This document shows, one piece after another, positions 33,938 through 42,885 of a stretch of 64,000 nucleotides of DNA. The DNA is from Streptomyces sp. NBC_00234 (GTDB lineage Bacteria; Actinomycetota; Actinomycetes; Streptomycetales; Streptomycetaceae): assembly GCF_036195325.1 (NCBI RefSeq), contig NZ_CP108101.1, positions 6,262,001 through 6,326,000 of the forward strand, in the 5' to 3' direction. Numbering within the stretch: position 1 is the stretch's first letter; each line of letters starts with the position of its first letter. The position numbers were made by a program, and so were the translations under genes. Under the pieces are notes generated by a model that had not been told where the DNA came from, made no database searches, and worked only from the letters and a program-made list of their open reading frames with translations.

Positions 33938-35995
33938 ATGCCTGAACTCAATCGCCGCCGCTTCCTGCAGATCGCAGGCGCCACCGCAGGTCTGTCGGCC
34001 CTGCAGGACAGCATCGCCCGCGCCGCCGCGATCCCCGCCCGGCGTGTGGCCGGCACCCTGGCCGATGTCGAGCACATCGTCGTGCTGATGCAGGAGAACC
34101 GTTCCTTCGACCACTACTTCGGCTCGATGAAGGGCGTACGCGGATTCGGCGATCCGCGTCCCACGGCACTCCCGGGCGGGAAACCGGTCTGGCACCAGCC
34201 CGACGGCTCCAAGGAGGTGCTGCCCTACCGTCCGGACGCCGACGACCTCGGCATGCAGTTCATCGCCGGTCTCAACCACGACTGGGCCGGCGGCCACAGG
34301 GCCTTCAACAACGGTAAGTACGACCAGTGGATCCCCGCCAAGTCCGCGGGCACCATGGCGTATCTGACCCGTGAGGACATCCCGTTCCACTACGCCCTCG
34401 CCGACGCCTTCACGGTCTGCGACGCGTACCACTGCTCCTTCATCGGAGCCACGGACCCCAACCGCTACTACATGCTGACGGGGCACACGGGCAACGACGG
34501 CAAGGGCGGCGGCCCCGTCCTCGGCAACGAGGAGGCCGGGTACGGCTGGACGACGTACCCCGAGCGCCTGGAGCAGGCCGGAGTCTCCTGGAAGGTGTAC
34601 CAGGACATCGGCGACGGCCTGGACGCGGCCGGATCATGGGGCTGGATCGACGACGCCTACCGGGGCAACTACGGTGACAACTCGCTGCTGTACTTCGACA
34701 AGTACCGCAACGCCGTGCCCGGCGACCCGCTGTACGACAAGGCCCGCACCGGCACGGACGTATCGAAGGGCGACGGCCTCTTCGACGTGCTGCGCGCCGA
34801 CGTCGGCGCCGGGAGGCTGCCGCAGGTCTCCTGGATCGCGGCGCCGGAAGCCTTCAGCGAACACCCGAACTGGCCCGCCAACTACGGCGCCTGGTACATA
34901 TCCCAGGTCCTGGACGCGCTGACCTCCGACCCCGAGGTGTGGAGCAGGACCGCCCTCTTCGTCACCTACGACGAGAACGACGGCTACTTCGACCACCTCG
35001 TCCCGCCGTACCCGCCCTCCTCCGCCGCCCAGGGCCTCTCCACCGTGAGCACCGCGCTCGACCACTTCGGCGGGAACATCCGGTACGCCGCCGGTGCCTA
35101 CGGCCTCGGCCAGCGGGTCCCGATGATCGCCGTCTCGCCCTGGAGCACGGGCGGTTACGTGAACTCGCAGGTCTTCGACCACACATCGATCATCCGGTTC
35201 ATGGAGCGCCGCTTCGGGGTGAGCGAACCGAACATCTCGCCGTGGCGGCGCGCCGTCTGCGGCGACCTCACCTCGGTCTTCGACTTCGGTCTCAAGGACA
35301 CGACGCCCGCCGCGCTCCCCGGCACCGAGGGCTACCGCCCGCCGGACGGCGACCGGCACCCCAGCTACGTACCGAAGCCGCCCGCCGTCGGAGCCCTGCC
35401 CGTCCAGGAACGGGGCTCGCGCCCCGCCAGGCCGCTGCCGTACACCCTGGTGTCCGACGGCACGGCGATCCCCGCGACGGGCCGGTTCACGCTGTCCTTC
35501 GGAGCGGGCGCACAGGCCGGTGCCTGCTTCCACGTCACGTCCCCGAACCGCACCGACGGACCGTGGACGTACACCGCGGAGGCCGGGAAGACACTCTCCG
35601 ACACCTGGAACACGAGCTACTCGAAGGGCGTGTACGACCTCTGGGTGTACGGCCCCAACGGCTTCCTGCGCACCTTCCGCGGACCCGGCACGACCGCGGG
35701 TCCCGAAGTGACCGCACGTCACGACAACGTCGCGGGCACGGTGGTGCTCACCATGACGAACCCGGGCGCCACCGCCGTCAACCTCACCCTGAGCAACGCC
35801 TACGGCGGCGCCACGCAGACCTTCAAGGTGGCCAAGGGCGCCACGGTGACCCACACCGCCGATCTGCGGGCGAGCGCGCGCTGGTACGACCTGACCGTCG
35901 TCTCCGACGGGAACAGCACCTTCCGGCGACGGTTCGCCGGACACGTCGAGACGGGCGCCCCGGGCGTCAGCGACCCGGCGATCATCACCGGCTGA
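33938..35995 (+). CDS. phosphocholine-type phospholipase C, Tat-exported
   Basis: Secreted enzyme of 685 aa of the non-hemolytic PlcC/acid-phosphatase-A superfamily. The Tat signal is NRRRFLQIAGATAGLSAL (Arg 6-8). The catalytic domain opens with IEHIVVLMQENRSFDHYFG-type sequence (VEHIVVLMQENRSFDHYFG), continues with HDWAGGHRAFNNGKYDQW and LFVTYDENDGYFDHLVPP with its metal ligands, and ends near SIIRFMERRFG. Two C-terminal beta domains follow (from about residue 500), as in Pseudomonas PlcN/PlcH. It cleaves phospholipid head groups, releasing phosphate or choline outside the cell. ATG 33938 begins the Tat motif region; upstream codons have no better site. Confidence 0.92.
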   Translation: MPELNRRRFLQIAGATAGLSALQDSIARAAAIPARRVAGTLADVEHIVVLMQENRSFDHYFGSMKGVRGFGDPRPTALPGGKPVWHQPDGSKEVLPYRPDADDLGMQFIAGLNHDWAGGHRAFNNGKYDQWIPAKSAGTMAYLTREDIPFHYALADAFTVCDAYHCSFIGATDPNRYYMLTGHTGNDGKGGGPVLGNEEAGYGWTTYPERLEQAGVSWKVYQDIGDGLDAAGSWGWIDDAYRGNYGDNSLLYFDKYRNAVPGDPLYDKARTGTDVSKGDGLFDVLRADVGAGRLPQVSWIAAPEAFSEHPNWPANYGAWYISQVLDALTSDPEVWSRTALFVTYDENDGYFDHLVPPYPPSSAAQGLSTVSTALDHFGGNIRYAAGAYGLGQRVPMIAVSPWSTGGYVNSQVFDHTSIIRFMERRFGVSEPNISPWRRAVCGDLTSVFDFGLKDTTPAALPGTEGYRPPDGDRHPSYVPKPPAVGALPVQERGSRPARPLPYTLVSDGTAIPATGRFTLSFGAGAQAGACFHVTSPNRTDGPWTYTAEAGKTLSDTWNTSYSKGVYDLWVYGPNGFLRTFRGPGTTAGPEVTARHDNVAGTVVLTMTNPGATAVNLTLSNAYGGATQTFKVAKGATVTHTADLRASARWYDLTVVSDGNSTFRRRFAGHVETGAPGVSDPAIITG

Positions 35996-36000
35996 CCGGC

Positions 36001-36032
36001 GCTCCTGCCCGGGGGCGTCCCCGGGCAGGAGC
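36001..36032. terminator. bidirectional terminator, phospholipase / hexosaminidase
   Basis: Perfect 14-bp stem gctcctgcccgggg with a 4-nt loop, exactly between two convergent stop codons. Confidence 0.85.
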
Positions 36033-36043
36033 GGGCCCGGCTC

Positions 36044-38425
36044 TCAGCCGCGCACCTCGAAGCGGTACAGCGAATAGCCGTACGTCGTCTGCCGTGCGAC
36101 GCCCCGCATCCGGACATGGCGGGCGGTGACGGGCGCCGGGAGTTCCACGGTGTCGACGCCCGCGGTGGTCCGGCCGCGCCGCTCGGCGACGGTGCGCCAC
36201 TGCGTACCGTCGTCCGAGACCTGGAGGTCGTAGTCGCGGCCTGCCGCCGCCTCCCAGTCGAGCACGATGCGGCGAACCGGCTGCGGCGCACCGAGGTCGA
36301 CGGCCAGCCACTCGCTGTCCGTGTACAACGACGCCCAGCGGGTGCCGGGATCCCCGTCGGTCGCGTTCGCCGCCGTGAGGGTGCCGGTCTCCTCCGACGA
36401 CGCGCTGGTCGCCCGCCCGCGCGCAAGGTCCGGGATGTCGAAGACCTCCACCGACCAGAGGGTCCAGCGGACCCTGCCCGTCTCGCGCCCGCGCACGCGC
36501 ACGAAGCGTGCCCGGGTGGCCTCGAACGCCAGCGTGTCCCGGCCCGGCCGGCCCAGGTCCCGGCGGCTCGCGGCCGTACGCCACGTGCCGCCGTCGTCCG
36601 AGACCTCGATGTCGTACGAACGCCCGTACTCGGGACCCCAGTCGAGCCGCACCCGCTGCACGTCGCGGACCTGTCCCAGGTCCACGCGCAGCCAGGGCCC
36701 GCCCTGCTCGGCCCCGCTGGTCCAGCGGGTGACCGGGCTGCCGTCGGTGGCGTTCCCGGCGTACGCCCCGGAGGAGGCGGTCGCGGCGGCCCCGAAGGAC
36801 ACCTGCTCGGGTTCCGGGAGCGTCGGGGTGACCGTGGTCAGACCGGGGCCGAGCGCACCACGCCGCAGCTGTGTGGTGAAGTCGGTGTACGACAGGCTCG
36901 CCGCGGCCCCGCTCCACATCTTCTGGCCGAGGATGCCGAACGTCTTCTCCACCAGGCCGTGGACTTCCTGCTGGGTGTACGTGGCGTGCACCAGATCGTT
37001 CCAGACCGCCGACATGGCGCCGCGCAGCTGCGGGTGGCCGGGGGTCAGGCTCTCCTGGCCGGGGAAGACATGGGGCGCCCACGAGTCGTACAGGAAACGG
37101 CCGTCGAGACCGCGCGGATGGTAGTACGTGGCGAAGGGGACGATGTAGAGCAGGGAGTCGTTGGTGTTGACGATCTCGTAGCCGTCCGCCGTCGCGGCCT
37201 TCGGCCCGTACCAGCCGTTGTTCCAGCTGTGAATGGTGACGTCCCGGTCGTACGCGCTCGTGTCCCCGGTCATCTCGCTGAGGCTGCCCCAGGCGCGCGG
37301 ATGCTTGCCCAGCGAGCGCAGATGGGCGGCCATGCCGTTGAAGTACGCGCGGTAGTGCGACTCCGGACCGGTGTACTCGTCGGCACCGTAATGCACTTCG
37401 GGGCTGCGGAACCACGGAGTGAACTCGTCGAAGACCTCCTTCATGAAGGTCATCGTGTCCGGGTTGCCCAGGTCGAGATGGTCGCTGTTGGCACCGCCGA
37501 GACCGATGTCGGGGCGCACGCGCACGAAGGAGCGGGCGTGGGCCGGGGCGTCGATCTCCGGGGTGAGGCGCACGGCGTGCAGCGCCGCGGTGTCCTCGAA
37601 GGAGTCCCAGTCCGCACGTGCGTAGGAACCGTCGGGAGCGGCGAGACCCTCGAACGCGGGGTTGTCGCTGCGCAGCCTGAAGGCGTCGTACGCCTTGCTC
37701 CAGTCGCCCCCGGGCGGGCGTATCTCGTTGTCGTTCAGATGGAGTTGGAGTTCGTTGAGCTTGAACCAGCCCATCACCCGCAGGTAGTCGCGGACGAAGC
37801 CGGGCGTGAAGAAGCGCCGGCCGACGTCGAGCATGAAGCCGCGCAGCGCGTAGTCGGGCCAGTCCTGCGCGGTTCCGGCCGGGACGGTGCGGCGCTGTTC
37901 GTCACGGAGCAGGATCTGGAGCAGTGACCGGGTTCCGTAGTACACGCCGCTGTACGCGGGGGCGGTGATGGTCACGAGATCCTCGGTGACCTCGAACGCG
38001 TATCCCTCCCGCTGGTACCGCTCGCCGCCCCTGTCGTGCCGGGCGCCGGGGTCGAGCCGCAGGAGGACGTCGCCCTCGGCGGTGCTCGCGGTGATACGCG
38101 CCGCCGCCGGCCGGATCCCGGTGACGTCGGCGATGTCCTGGGTCAACTGCCGTGCGAGCGGCAGCAGTCGCTGGGCATCCTCCGGGGCGACGACCACCCG
38201 TGAGGACCCGGTGAGCCGGAAGACCCCGGTGCCCCCCGCCCACTCCTGCAGAGCGGGCGCGACGACCGGCCGCGGATTGACGCCCTGCACGGACCCGCCC
38301 CGGTCCGGGACGCCGTCGGCGGCGTACGCGGAGAGGGCCATGGGGCCGACGGGGAGCGCGGTCGCGGCCATCGCTGTGACGACGCTCCGGCGGGAGGGGC
38401 GTGGAAGGGGTGAGCTCTTGCTCAT
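36044..38425 (-). CDS. secreted GH20 beta-N-acetylhexosaminidase with discoidin domains
   Basis: Exported enzyme of 793 aa releasing terminal GlcNAc/GalNAc from chitooligosaccharides or other glycans. Tat-like signal SRRSVVTAMAATALPVG, then the GH20b N-domain, then the barrel with YALRGFMLDVGRRFF, LHLNDNEIRPPGG and the catalytic Asp-Glu in VHYGADEYTG. After about residue 530 come two F5/8 type-C (discoidin-like) modules, marked VRLDWGPEYGRSYDIEVSDD and IVLDWEAAAGRDYDLQVSDD, probably glycan-binding. ATG 38425 precedes the Tat motif. A DasR-type site lies about 50 bp upstream, so induction by chitin/GlcNAc is likely. Confidence 0.92.
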   Translation of the reverse strand: MSKSSPLPRPSRRSVVTAMAATALPVGPMALSAYAADGVPDRGGSVQGVNPRPVVAPALQEWAGGTGVFRLTGSSRVVVAPEDAQRLLPLARQLTQDIADVTGIRPAAARITASTAEGDVLLRLDPGARHDRGGERYQREGYAFEVTEDLVTITAPAYSGVYYGTRSLLQILLRDEQRRTVPAGTAQDWPDYALRGFMLDVGRRFFTPGFVRDYLRVMGWFKLNELQLHLNDNEIRPPGGDWSKAYDAFRLRSDNPAFEGLAAPDGSYARADWDSFEDTAALHAVRLTPEIDAPAHARSFVRVRPDIGLGGANSDHLDLGNPDTMTFMKEVFDEFTPWFRSPEVHYGADEYTGPESHYRAYFNGMAAHLRSLGKHPRAWGSLSEMTGDTSAYDRDVTIHSWNNGWYGPKAATADGYEIVNTNDSLLYIVPFATYYHPRGLDGRFLYDSWAPHVFPGQESLTPGHPQLRGAMSAVWNDLVHATYTQQEVHGLVEKTFGILGQKMWSGAAASLSYTDFTTQLRRGALGPGLTTVTPTLPEPEQVSFGAAATASSGAYAGNATDGSPVTRWTSGAEQGGPWLRVDLGQVRDVQRVRLDWGPEYGRSYDIEVSDDGGTWRTAASRRDLGRPGRDTLAFEATRARFVRVRGRETGRVRWTLWSVEVFDIPDLARGRATSASSEETGTLTAANATDGDPGTRWASLYTDSEWLAVDLGAPQPVRRIVLDWEAAAGRDYDLQVSDDGTQWRTVAERRGRTTAGVDTVELPAPVTARHVRMRGVARQTTYGYSLYRFEVRG

Positions 38426-38474
38426 GCGTGGTCCTCCTGGGGGACGCCATGAGGTGGGAGTCGTTCCTGTCAGC

Positions 38475-38490
38475 AGTGGACTACACCACT
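38475..38490. promoter_or_regulatory. DasR-responsive element (dre) of the GH20 gene
   Basis: AGTGGACTACACCACT matches the palindromic dre form AGTGGTCTAGACCACT at 14 of 16 positions. It lies 50 bp before the start of a secreted hexosaminidase gene, a typical DasR target class. DasR releases DNA on binding GlcNAc-derived phosphosugars. Confidence 0.75.
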
Positions 38491-38615
38491 TGACCCACCT
38501 GTGGGGCAAGAGGATCGACAGACCCCGGCCCACGGACGGGGCCCGCTCCCGATGACGTACCTTCCGGATTCCTGCCATGAGGGCCCCCGCCTCCTACCAG
38601 AGACGAGACCGCACC

Positions 38616-38867
38616 ATGTCCGAACCCACCACGGAACCCGCGGACCAGCCACGGCTGCGGCACGTGGGCATCGCCGTCGTCGCCACGGCGGCCGAGCACG
38701 AAGCGCTGATGGACCGGATCACGGACGTCCTGTGCCCCGACCCCGATCACGAAGGTCCCTGCGCCCTCCCCTGGGCGATGAGCAGCGTCGACGGCGACTC
38801 CCTGTCCCGTCGCAGGCGCCGAAGCCTCCTGGAATCGATCGAGGACACGAATCCGACAGGGGGTTGA
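38616..38867 (+). CDS. small conserved-looking protein of unknown function
   Basis: Predicted cytoplasmic protein of 83 aa. I do not recognise a family. It has an acidic/Pro N-terminus (MSEPTTEPADQP), a likely beta-strand plus helix (HVGIAVVATAAEHEALMDRI), a Cys pair in CPDPDHEGPCALPW, and a basic RRRRR run before LLESIEDT. ATG 38616 follows a weak purine-rich GAGACGAGA site; the longer frame adds 13 residues without a better site. Codon use at third positions is normal for the genome, which supports it as a gene. It is followed by a terminator shared with cspA. Confidence 0.6.
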   Translation: MSEPTTEPADQPRLRHVGIAVVATAAEHEALMDRITDVLCPDPDHEGPCALPWAMSSVDGDSLSRRRRRSLLESIEDTNPTGG

Positions 38868-38927
38868 ACGCGCACTGCCCGAAGAACACATCGGCCTGCC
38901 CCGTCCGGAGCGGCCGGGTGCCCGGGC

Positions 38928-38964
38928 GAGCGGGCCCCGCGGATCTGATGCGCGGAGCCCGCTC
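38928..38964. terminator. bidirectional terminator, small gene / cspA
   Basis: Arms gagcgggccccgcg and cgcggagcccgctc pair over 14 bp with one mismatch around a 9-nt loop, between two convergent genes. Confidence 0.75.
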
Positions 38965-38977
38965 GGATCCCGGGCGG

Positions 38978-39181
38978 TCAGGCGGGGGTGATGTTCTCCG
39001 CCTGCGGGCCCTTCTGGCCCTGAGTGACGTCGAAGTTCACCTTCTGGCCTTCCTGGAGCTCGCGGAAGCCCTGGGCGGCGATGTTCGAGTAGTGGGCGAA
39101 CACGTCAGGGCCACCGCCGTCCTGCTCGATGAAACCGAAGCCCTTTTCCGCGTTGAACCACTTCACGGTTCCACTGGCCAT
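38978..39181 (-). CDS. cold-shock domain protein
   Basis: Single-domain nucleic-acid-binding protein of 67 aa (CspA family). RNP1 is EKGFGFIEQDG and RNP2 is DVFAHYSNI; MASGTVKWFNAEKG is the standard start. It acts as an RNA chaperone or anti-terminator. ATG 39181 is preceded by GGAGGACAAAA. A leader of more than 100 nt without a gene lies upstream, as usual for csp genes. Confidence 0.96.
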   Translation of the reverse strand: MASGTVKWFNAEKGFGFIEQDGGGPDVFAHYSNIAAQGFRELQEGQKVNFDVTQGQKGPQAENITPA

Positions 39182-39412
39182 TTTTGTCCTCCAAGCAGAC
39201 ACAGAAATCGGCGCCCGCACCGTACGGGCACCGGAGAGGTGATCGTCTTGGTTCTCAGAGACGTCGAACAGCAGAACGCCCGCGAACTCGCGTTCACGGG
39301 CAACCGCACCTTCTGAACCACGACAGCTGGACCCGACGCTACACAGCCGACCGGCCCATACGGTGAGCGACGCCCCGACCGTTGTGGCAGTCACCTGCCA
39401 GGAGCAAAAGAA

Positions 39413-40216
39413 TTACGTGGCTTCCCGGCCCCGGATCATCGACATCAGCAGCCCGTGGGTCTCGGCGTCGGCGGCCACGACGAGTCCGCGGCCCCCCGGT
39501 CCGGCCGGGGCCCCGTCGATCCCCGTGACCACACAGCCGGCGGCCCGGCACAGCGCGATCCCGGCGGCGAAGTGCACGCTCCCGGACAGGTCGCCGCCAT
39601 CGGTGACGTACGCGGCGCGTTTGCCCGCCGCGACCCAGGCCACCGCCAGCGTTGTGGACACGACGCGTGGCCGGAACCGCTCGACGAAGCCGGGGTGGGC
39701 CAGCAGATCCACCGCCCGGAAGCCGGGAGCGCCCGGGAAGGGCGGGTCCAGATTGACGTCCACCAGGCCGGTGGCCGAGGTGGGCACCAGCGGTGCGTCG
39801 GTCCCGTTCCGCCGTACCCGGGCGGTCTCTCCGTCGGTGAAGAAGACTTCGTCGGCGAACGGGTCGGCCACGGCCGCCGCCCCGTCGCGCAGGGCCACGT
39901 TGACGGCCACGAGCATGGAGCCGACCGCGTAGTTCAGCGTGCCGCACAGGGGATCGACCAACCACTGGCGCACCGCCCCGGAGGCGCCCTGCTGCCCGCC
40001 CTCCTCGCCGAGCACCGCGTCGTCGGGCCGGGCTGCACGGATGACGCCGAGGATCGCCTTCTCGGCCTCGACATCGGCGGTGGTGGCGAAGTCCCCGGCA
40101 CCCTTGTCGATACGGGTGAGCCGACGGCCGTACATGCCCCGCACCACGTCCGCGCCGGCCCGTACGGCGGCTATCGCGATCTCGGTGTCGTCCCGGCCTG
40201 CGTTTGAGGTGATCAT
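39413..40216 (-). CDS. inositol-monophosphatase-family protein with altered metal ligands
   Basis: Protein of 267 aa with the IMPase fold. Glu71/72 in LGEEGG and Asp88 in WLVDPL match two metal ligands, but the usual DPLDGT box reads DPLCGTLNYA (Cys91 for the second Asp). The usual WDxAAG box reads VHFAAGIAL (Val214-His215 for Trp-Asp). Two of the normal Mg ligands are therefore replaced, and classical phosphatase activity is uncertain. It may use a different metal, bind a ligand without catalysis, or act on another phosphate ester. Start ATG 40216. It lies downstream of no obvious partner; cspA follows 231 bp later. Confidence 0.85.
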   Translation of the reverse strand: MITSNAGRDDTEIAIAAVRAGADVVRGMYGRRLTRIDKGAGDFATTADVEAEKAILGVIRAARPDDAVLGEEGGQQGASGAVRQWLVDPLCGTLNYAVGSMLVAVNVALRDGAAAVADPFADEVFFTDGETARVRRNGTDAPLVPTSATGLVDVNLDPPFPGAPGFRAVDLLAHPGFVERFRPRVVSTTLAVAWVAAGKRAAYVTDGGDLSGSVHFAAGIALCRAAGCVVTGIDGAPAGPGGRGLVVAADAETHGLLMSMIRGREAT

Positions 40217-40455
40217 GCCTGAAGGCTAGGGCCTGTCGTAGCTGCGGTCAGGCCCGTGACCACCGGGATCCCCCCGTCGGGGAGAAGGCCGCATCATCCG
40301 ATCGGCTGACCCCCGTGTCGTCCGCCGGGGCAGCCGGGGAGAGCTTGTAGGCCGACCGGTTCGGGCGGGAAACGGGCCCAGGATGGAGTGCAGAGCGGGA
40401 ACGCAGAGAGCTTCCCGAGCCCCCACCGGGCGTCAGCCCCAAGGAGCCGTTGACC

Positions 40456-41013
40456 ATGAAGAAGATGTCGCTGCGTACCCGCGTTCTGACCGGTACCGTC
40501 GCTGCCGCCGCCCTCGGCGCCGGTACGTTCGGCGCCGTTTCCGCCAACGCCGCCACCCCGGCCGCCGCCCCCGGCGCGGCCGTCAAGGCCGACGCGGCCA
40601 ACAAGAACGTCATGCAGACGAGCCACCTGACGGTCGAGGCCGCCACCGAGGCCGCGCAGGCGACGCTCGACGCCGCGAAGAAGGAGAACCAGCGGGTCTC
40701 CGTGGCCGTCGTCGACCGCAACGGCAACACCATCGTGACGCTGCGCGGCGACGGCGCCGGCCCGCAGTCCTACGAGGCGGCCGAAAAGAAGGCGTTCACC
40801 GCCGTCTCCTGGAACGCCCCCACGTCCGAGCTGGCCAAGCGCCTGGAGTCGGCCCCGACGCTGAAGGACATCCCCGGCACCCTCTTCCTCGGCGGCGGCG
40901 CCCCCGTCACCGCCAAGGGCGCCCCCGTCGCCGGCATCGGTGTGGCCGGTGCCCCCAGCGGCGACCTCGACGAGAAGTTCGCCCAGGCCGGCGTCGCCTC
41001 GCTCGCGAAGTAA
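40456..41013 (+). CDS. HbpS/GlcG-family secreted heme-binding protein
   Basis: Exported protein of 185 aa. Sec signal (MKKMSLRTRVLTGTVAAAAL to SANAATP), then a GlcG/HbpS domain: LTVEAATEAAQATLDAAKKE, VSVAVVDRNGNTIVTLRGDG, AAEKKAFTAVSWN and GAPVAGIGVAGAPSGDLDEKFA. In S. reticuli HbpS binds heme, forms octamers and modulates the SenS sensor kinase under oxidative stress. No senS/senR pair is adjacent here, so this copy may be an orphan heme scavenger. ATG 40456 has AAGGAG 9 nt upstream. Confidence 0.88.
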   Translation: MKKMSLRTRVLTGTVAAAALGAGTFGAVSANAATPAAAPGAAVKADAANKNVMQTSHLTVEAATEAAQATLDAAKKENQRVSVAVVDRNGNTIVTLRGDGAGPQSYEAAEKKAFTAVSWNAPTSELAKRLESAPTLKDIPGTLFLGGGAPVTAKGAPVAGIGVAGAPSGDLDEKFAQAGVASLAK

Positions 41014-41024
41014 CCCCCAGGACC

Positions 41025-41061
41025 CCGGCGGCACCCGATCCCCCCGAACGGGTGCCGCCGG
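41025..41061. terminator. bidirectional terminator, hbpS-like / FMN reductase
   Basis: Perfect 13-bp stem ccggcggcacccg / cgggtgccgccgg with an 11-nt loop between two convergent genes. Confidence 0.8.
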
Positions 41062-41098
41062 CCACTTCCGTACGGCCGGCCGCGTGTCCGGCAGTGGC

Positions 41099-41692
41099 TC
41101 ACGCCGGGTACGGAGTGGTGCTGCGCGCCGCCCGGAGCGCGGCCGACCACCAGGCCAGCTGGTCGAGCAGCGTCTTCGCGTACCCCGGGGCCCCGGGGTC
41201 GAGGGGCCGGCCGTCCTCCCAGGCAGTGAAGTAGTTCGGGAAGGCGAGACCATCCCGAATCGTCACCGCGTGCAGCTCGGTCAGCACGTTCTCCAGATGC
41301 AGCACCGCGTGCCGCCCGCCCGCCGCACCGCCGTAACTGACGAAGGCGACGGGCTTGGCCGTCCACTGGGTGAAATGCCAGTCGATGGCCGCCTTCAACG
41401 ACGCGGGATAGCTGTGGTTGTACTCCGGGGTGACCACGACGAACGCGTCGGCGCCCTCCAGGGCCGACGTCAGCGCCGCCATCCCGGCGGGACGCGGATA
41501 GTCGTCGCCCGCGTACTTCGGCGAGGCCGCCGGCAGCGTCAACGGGATCTCGATGTCCGCCAGATCGACGACCTCCACCTCGAACCCGCCATGAGCACCG
41601 GCCTGTTCGGCGACCCATGAGGCCACGGCAGGACCGAACCGCCCTTCGCGGACGCTTCCGACGATGATCAGCAGCTTGCTCTGTCTCTCCAT
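41099..41692 (-). CDS. NAD(P)H-dependent FMN reductase
   Basis: Flavodoxin-fold reductase of 197 aa. The FMN phosphate loop is IIVGSVREGRFGPAVASW, and VVVTPEYNHSYPASLKAAIDW plus AFVSYGGAAGGRHA are the other flavin contacts. It likely reduces quinones, nitro compounds or free flavin. ATG 41692 begins the fold; upstream codons lie in the divergent promoter. It is divergent from the XRE regulator across 112 bp, the usual layout of a regulator and its target. Confidence 0.88.
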   Translation of the reverse strand: MERQSKLLIIVGSVREGRFGPAVASWVAEQAGAHGGFEVEVVDLADIEIPLTLPAASPKYAGDDYPRPAGMAALTSALEGADAFVVVTPEYNHSYPASLKAAIDWHFTQWTAKPVAFVSYGGAAGGRHAVLHLENVLTELHAVTIRDGLAFPNYFTAWEDGRPLDPGAPGYAKTLLDQLAWWSAALRAARSTTPYPA

Positions 41693-41804
41693 GTCCACCA
41701 CGATCGGGCCGCACCGCGCACCGGGCCAGGCCGTGTTCAGGCTGGCCCCCGCAGGGCCAGGCTGAGCACTCGGCCGCCCGTGGCCACCGCCGTATGCTCG
41801 GTTC

Positions 41805-42641
41805 ATGGGAACGCCGTTGGGGGATTTCATCCGGGCCAAGCGCGACAGCACCCAGCCGGAATCGCTGGGTCTGCCCGATCACGGGCGCCGCCGGTCACCG
41901 GGTCTGCGCCGGCTGGATCTCGCCGCGCGCGCCGGCATCAGTGTCGAGTACCTGACCCGCATGGAGCAGGGCCGTGACCGCAACCCCTCGGTGGCGGTGG
42001 TGAACGCGCTCGCCGACGCACTCAGCCTCGACCCCTCGGAGCGGACCCACCTCCGCTACCTCGCGAAGATCAGCGGCGGCGTGTGCTCCGCGCACCTCCA
42101 GCCGGCCCCGTCGCGCCGCGAGGTCCGTCCGTCGGTCCTGGCGACCCTGCGCCTCCTCGAACCGGGGATCGCCCTCGTGACCAACCGGCTGGGCGACATC
42201 CTCGCCCACACCGAAGCCTTCCGTATGGTGACGAGCGGAACGGGAATGCTGGACGGGGACGCCCCGAACCTCACCCGGTACGTCTTCACCGACCCCCGCG
42301 CCCGGACGTTCTTCGCCGACTGGGACGACGTCGCGGACGAGCAGGCGTTCGACGTGTGGCTCGGGCCCTCCGTGGAGAACTCCGAGTGGTTCACCGCGGA
42401 ACTCGCCCCCGCCGCAGGCCCCGACTTCACCCGCCGCCTGAATCGCCATGTGGTTCCCCGACGCGGCGCCATCCGCCTCAACCACACCACCGGCACCGAA
42501 CTCCACCTCCTCCGCGAAACACTCGAACTCCAGCAGGACGCACAGCAGTTGGTCGTCTATCTCCCGGCGGACGAGAAGACGGCAGAGGCCGTCGACCACC
42601 TGCTCCACGGTCCCCGCGGCCTGCTGCGGGCCATCTCGTAA
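41805..42641 (+). CDS. XRE-family regulator with MmyB-like ligand domain
   Basis: Regulator of 278 aa. Helix-turn-helix at about 35-75 (LDLAARAGISVEYLTRMEQG), followed by the MmyB-like domain with its typical opening (SVLATLRLLEPGIALVTNRLGDILAHTEAF), Arg/Phe-rich FTDPRARTFFADWDDVA and HTTGTELHLLRETLELQ. These proteins bind a lipid- or flavin-like ligand and usually control an adjacent divergent reductase, here the FMN reductase at 41099-41692. ATG 41805. About 20 extra residues precede the HTH. Confidence 0.88.
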   Translation: MGTPLGDFIRAKRDSTQPESLGLPDHGRRRSPGLRRLDLAARAGISVEYLTRMEQGRDRNPSVAVVNALADALSLDPSERTHLRYLAKISGGVCSAHLQPAPSRREVRPSVLATLRLLEPGIALVTNRLGDILAHTEAFRMVTSGTGMLDGDAPNLTRYVFTDPRARTFFADWDDVADEQAFDVWLGPSVENSEWFTAELAPAAGPDFTRRLNRHVVPRRGAIRLNHTTGTELHLLRETLELQQDAQQLVVYLPADEKTAEAVDHLLHGPRGLLRAIS

Positions 42642-42885
42642 CGCGGCCCTGTGTCCGCGGAGTCGCTCGAACGACAGTGCGGCGTGGGGTGACGTAAAAA
42701 CCCCCTCCGGCCCCTGAACCCTCCGTCCCACGGCCCCGTAGTGATCCTCCGTGGTCACCCCGCACCAGCAGGTCGGTGCCCACGTCCGCGATGTGGCACC
42801 GGGGCTCCCTGGGACCGGCGATGACGTTTCGATGCCCTGGTCACCACCGGATGCCTTCCGAGCGCAGCAGAGAAGAGGAACCGGC

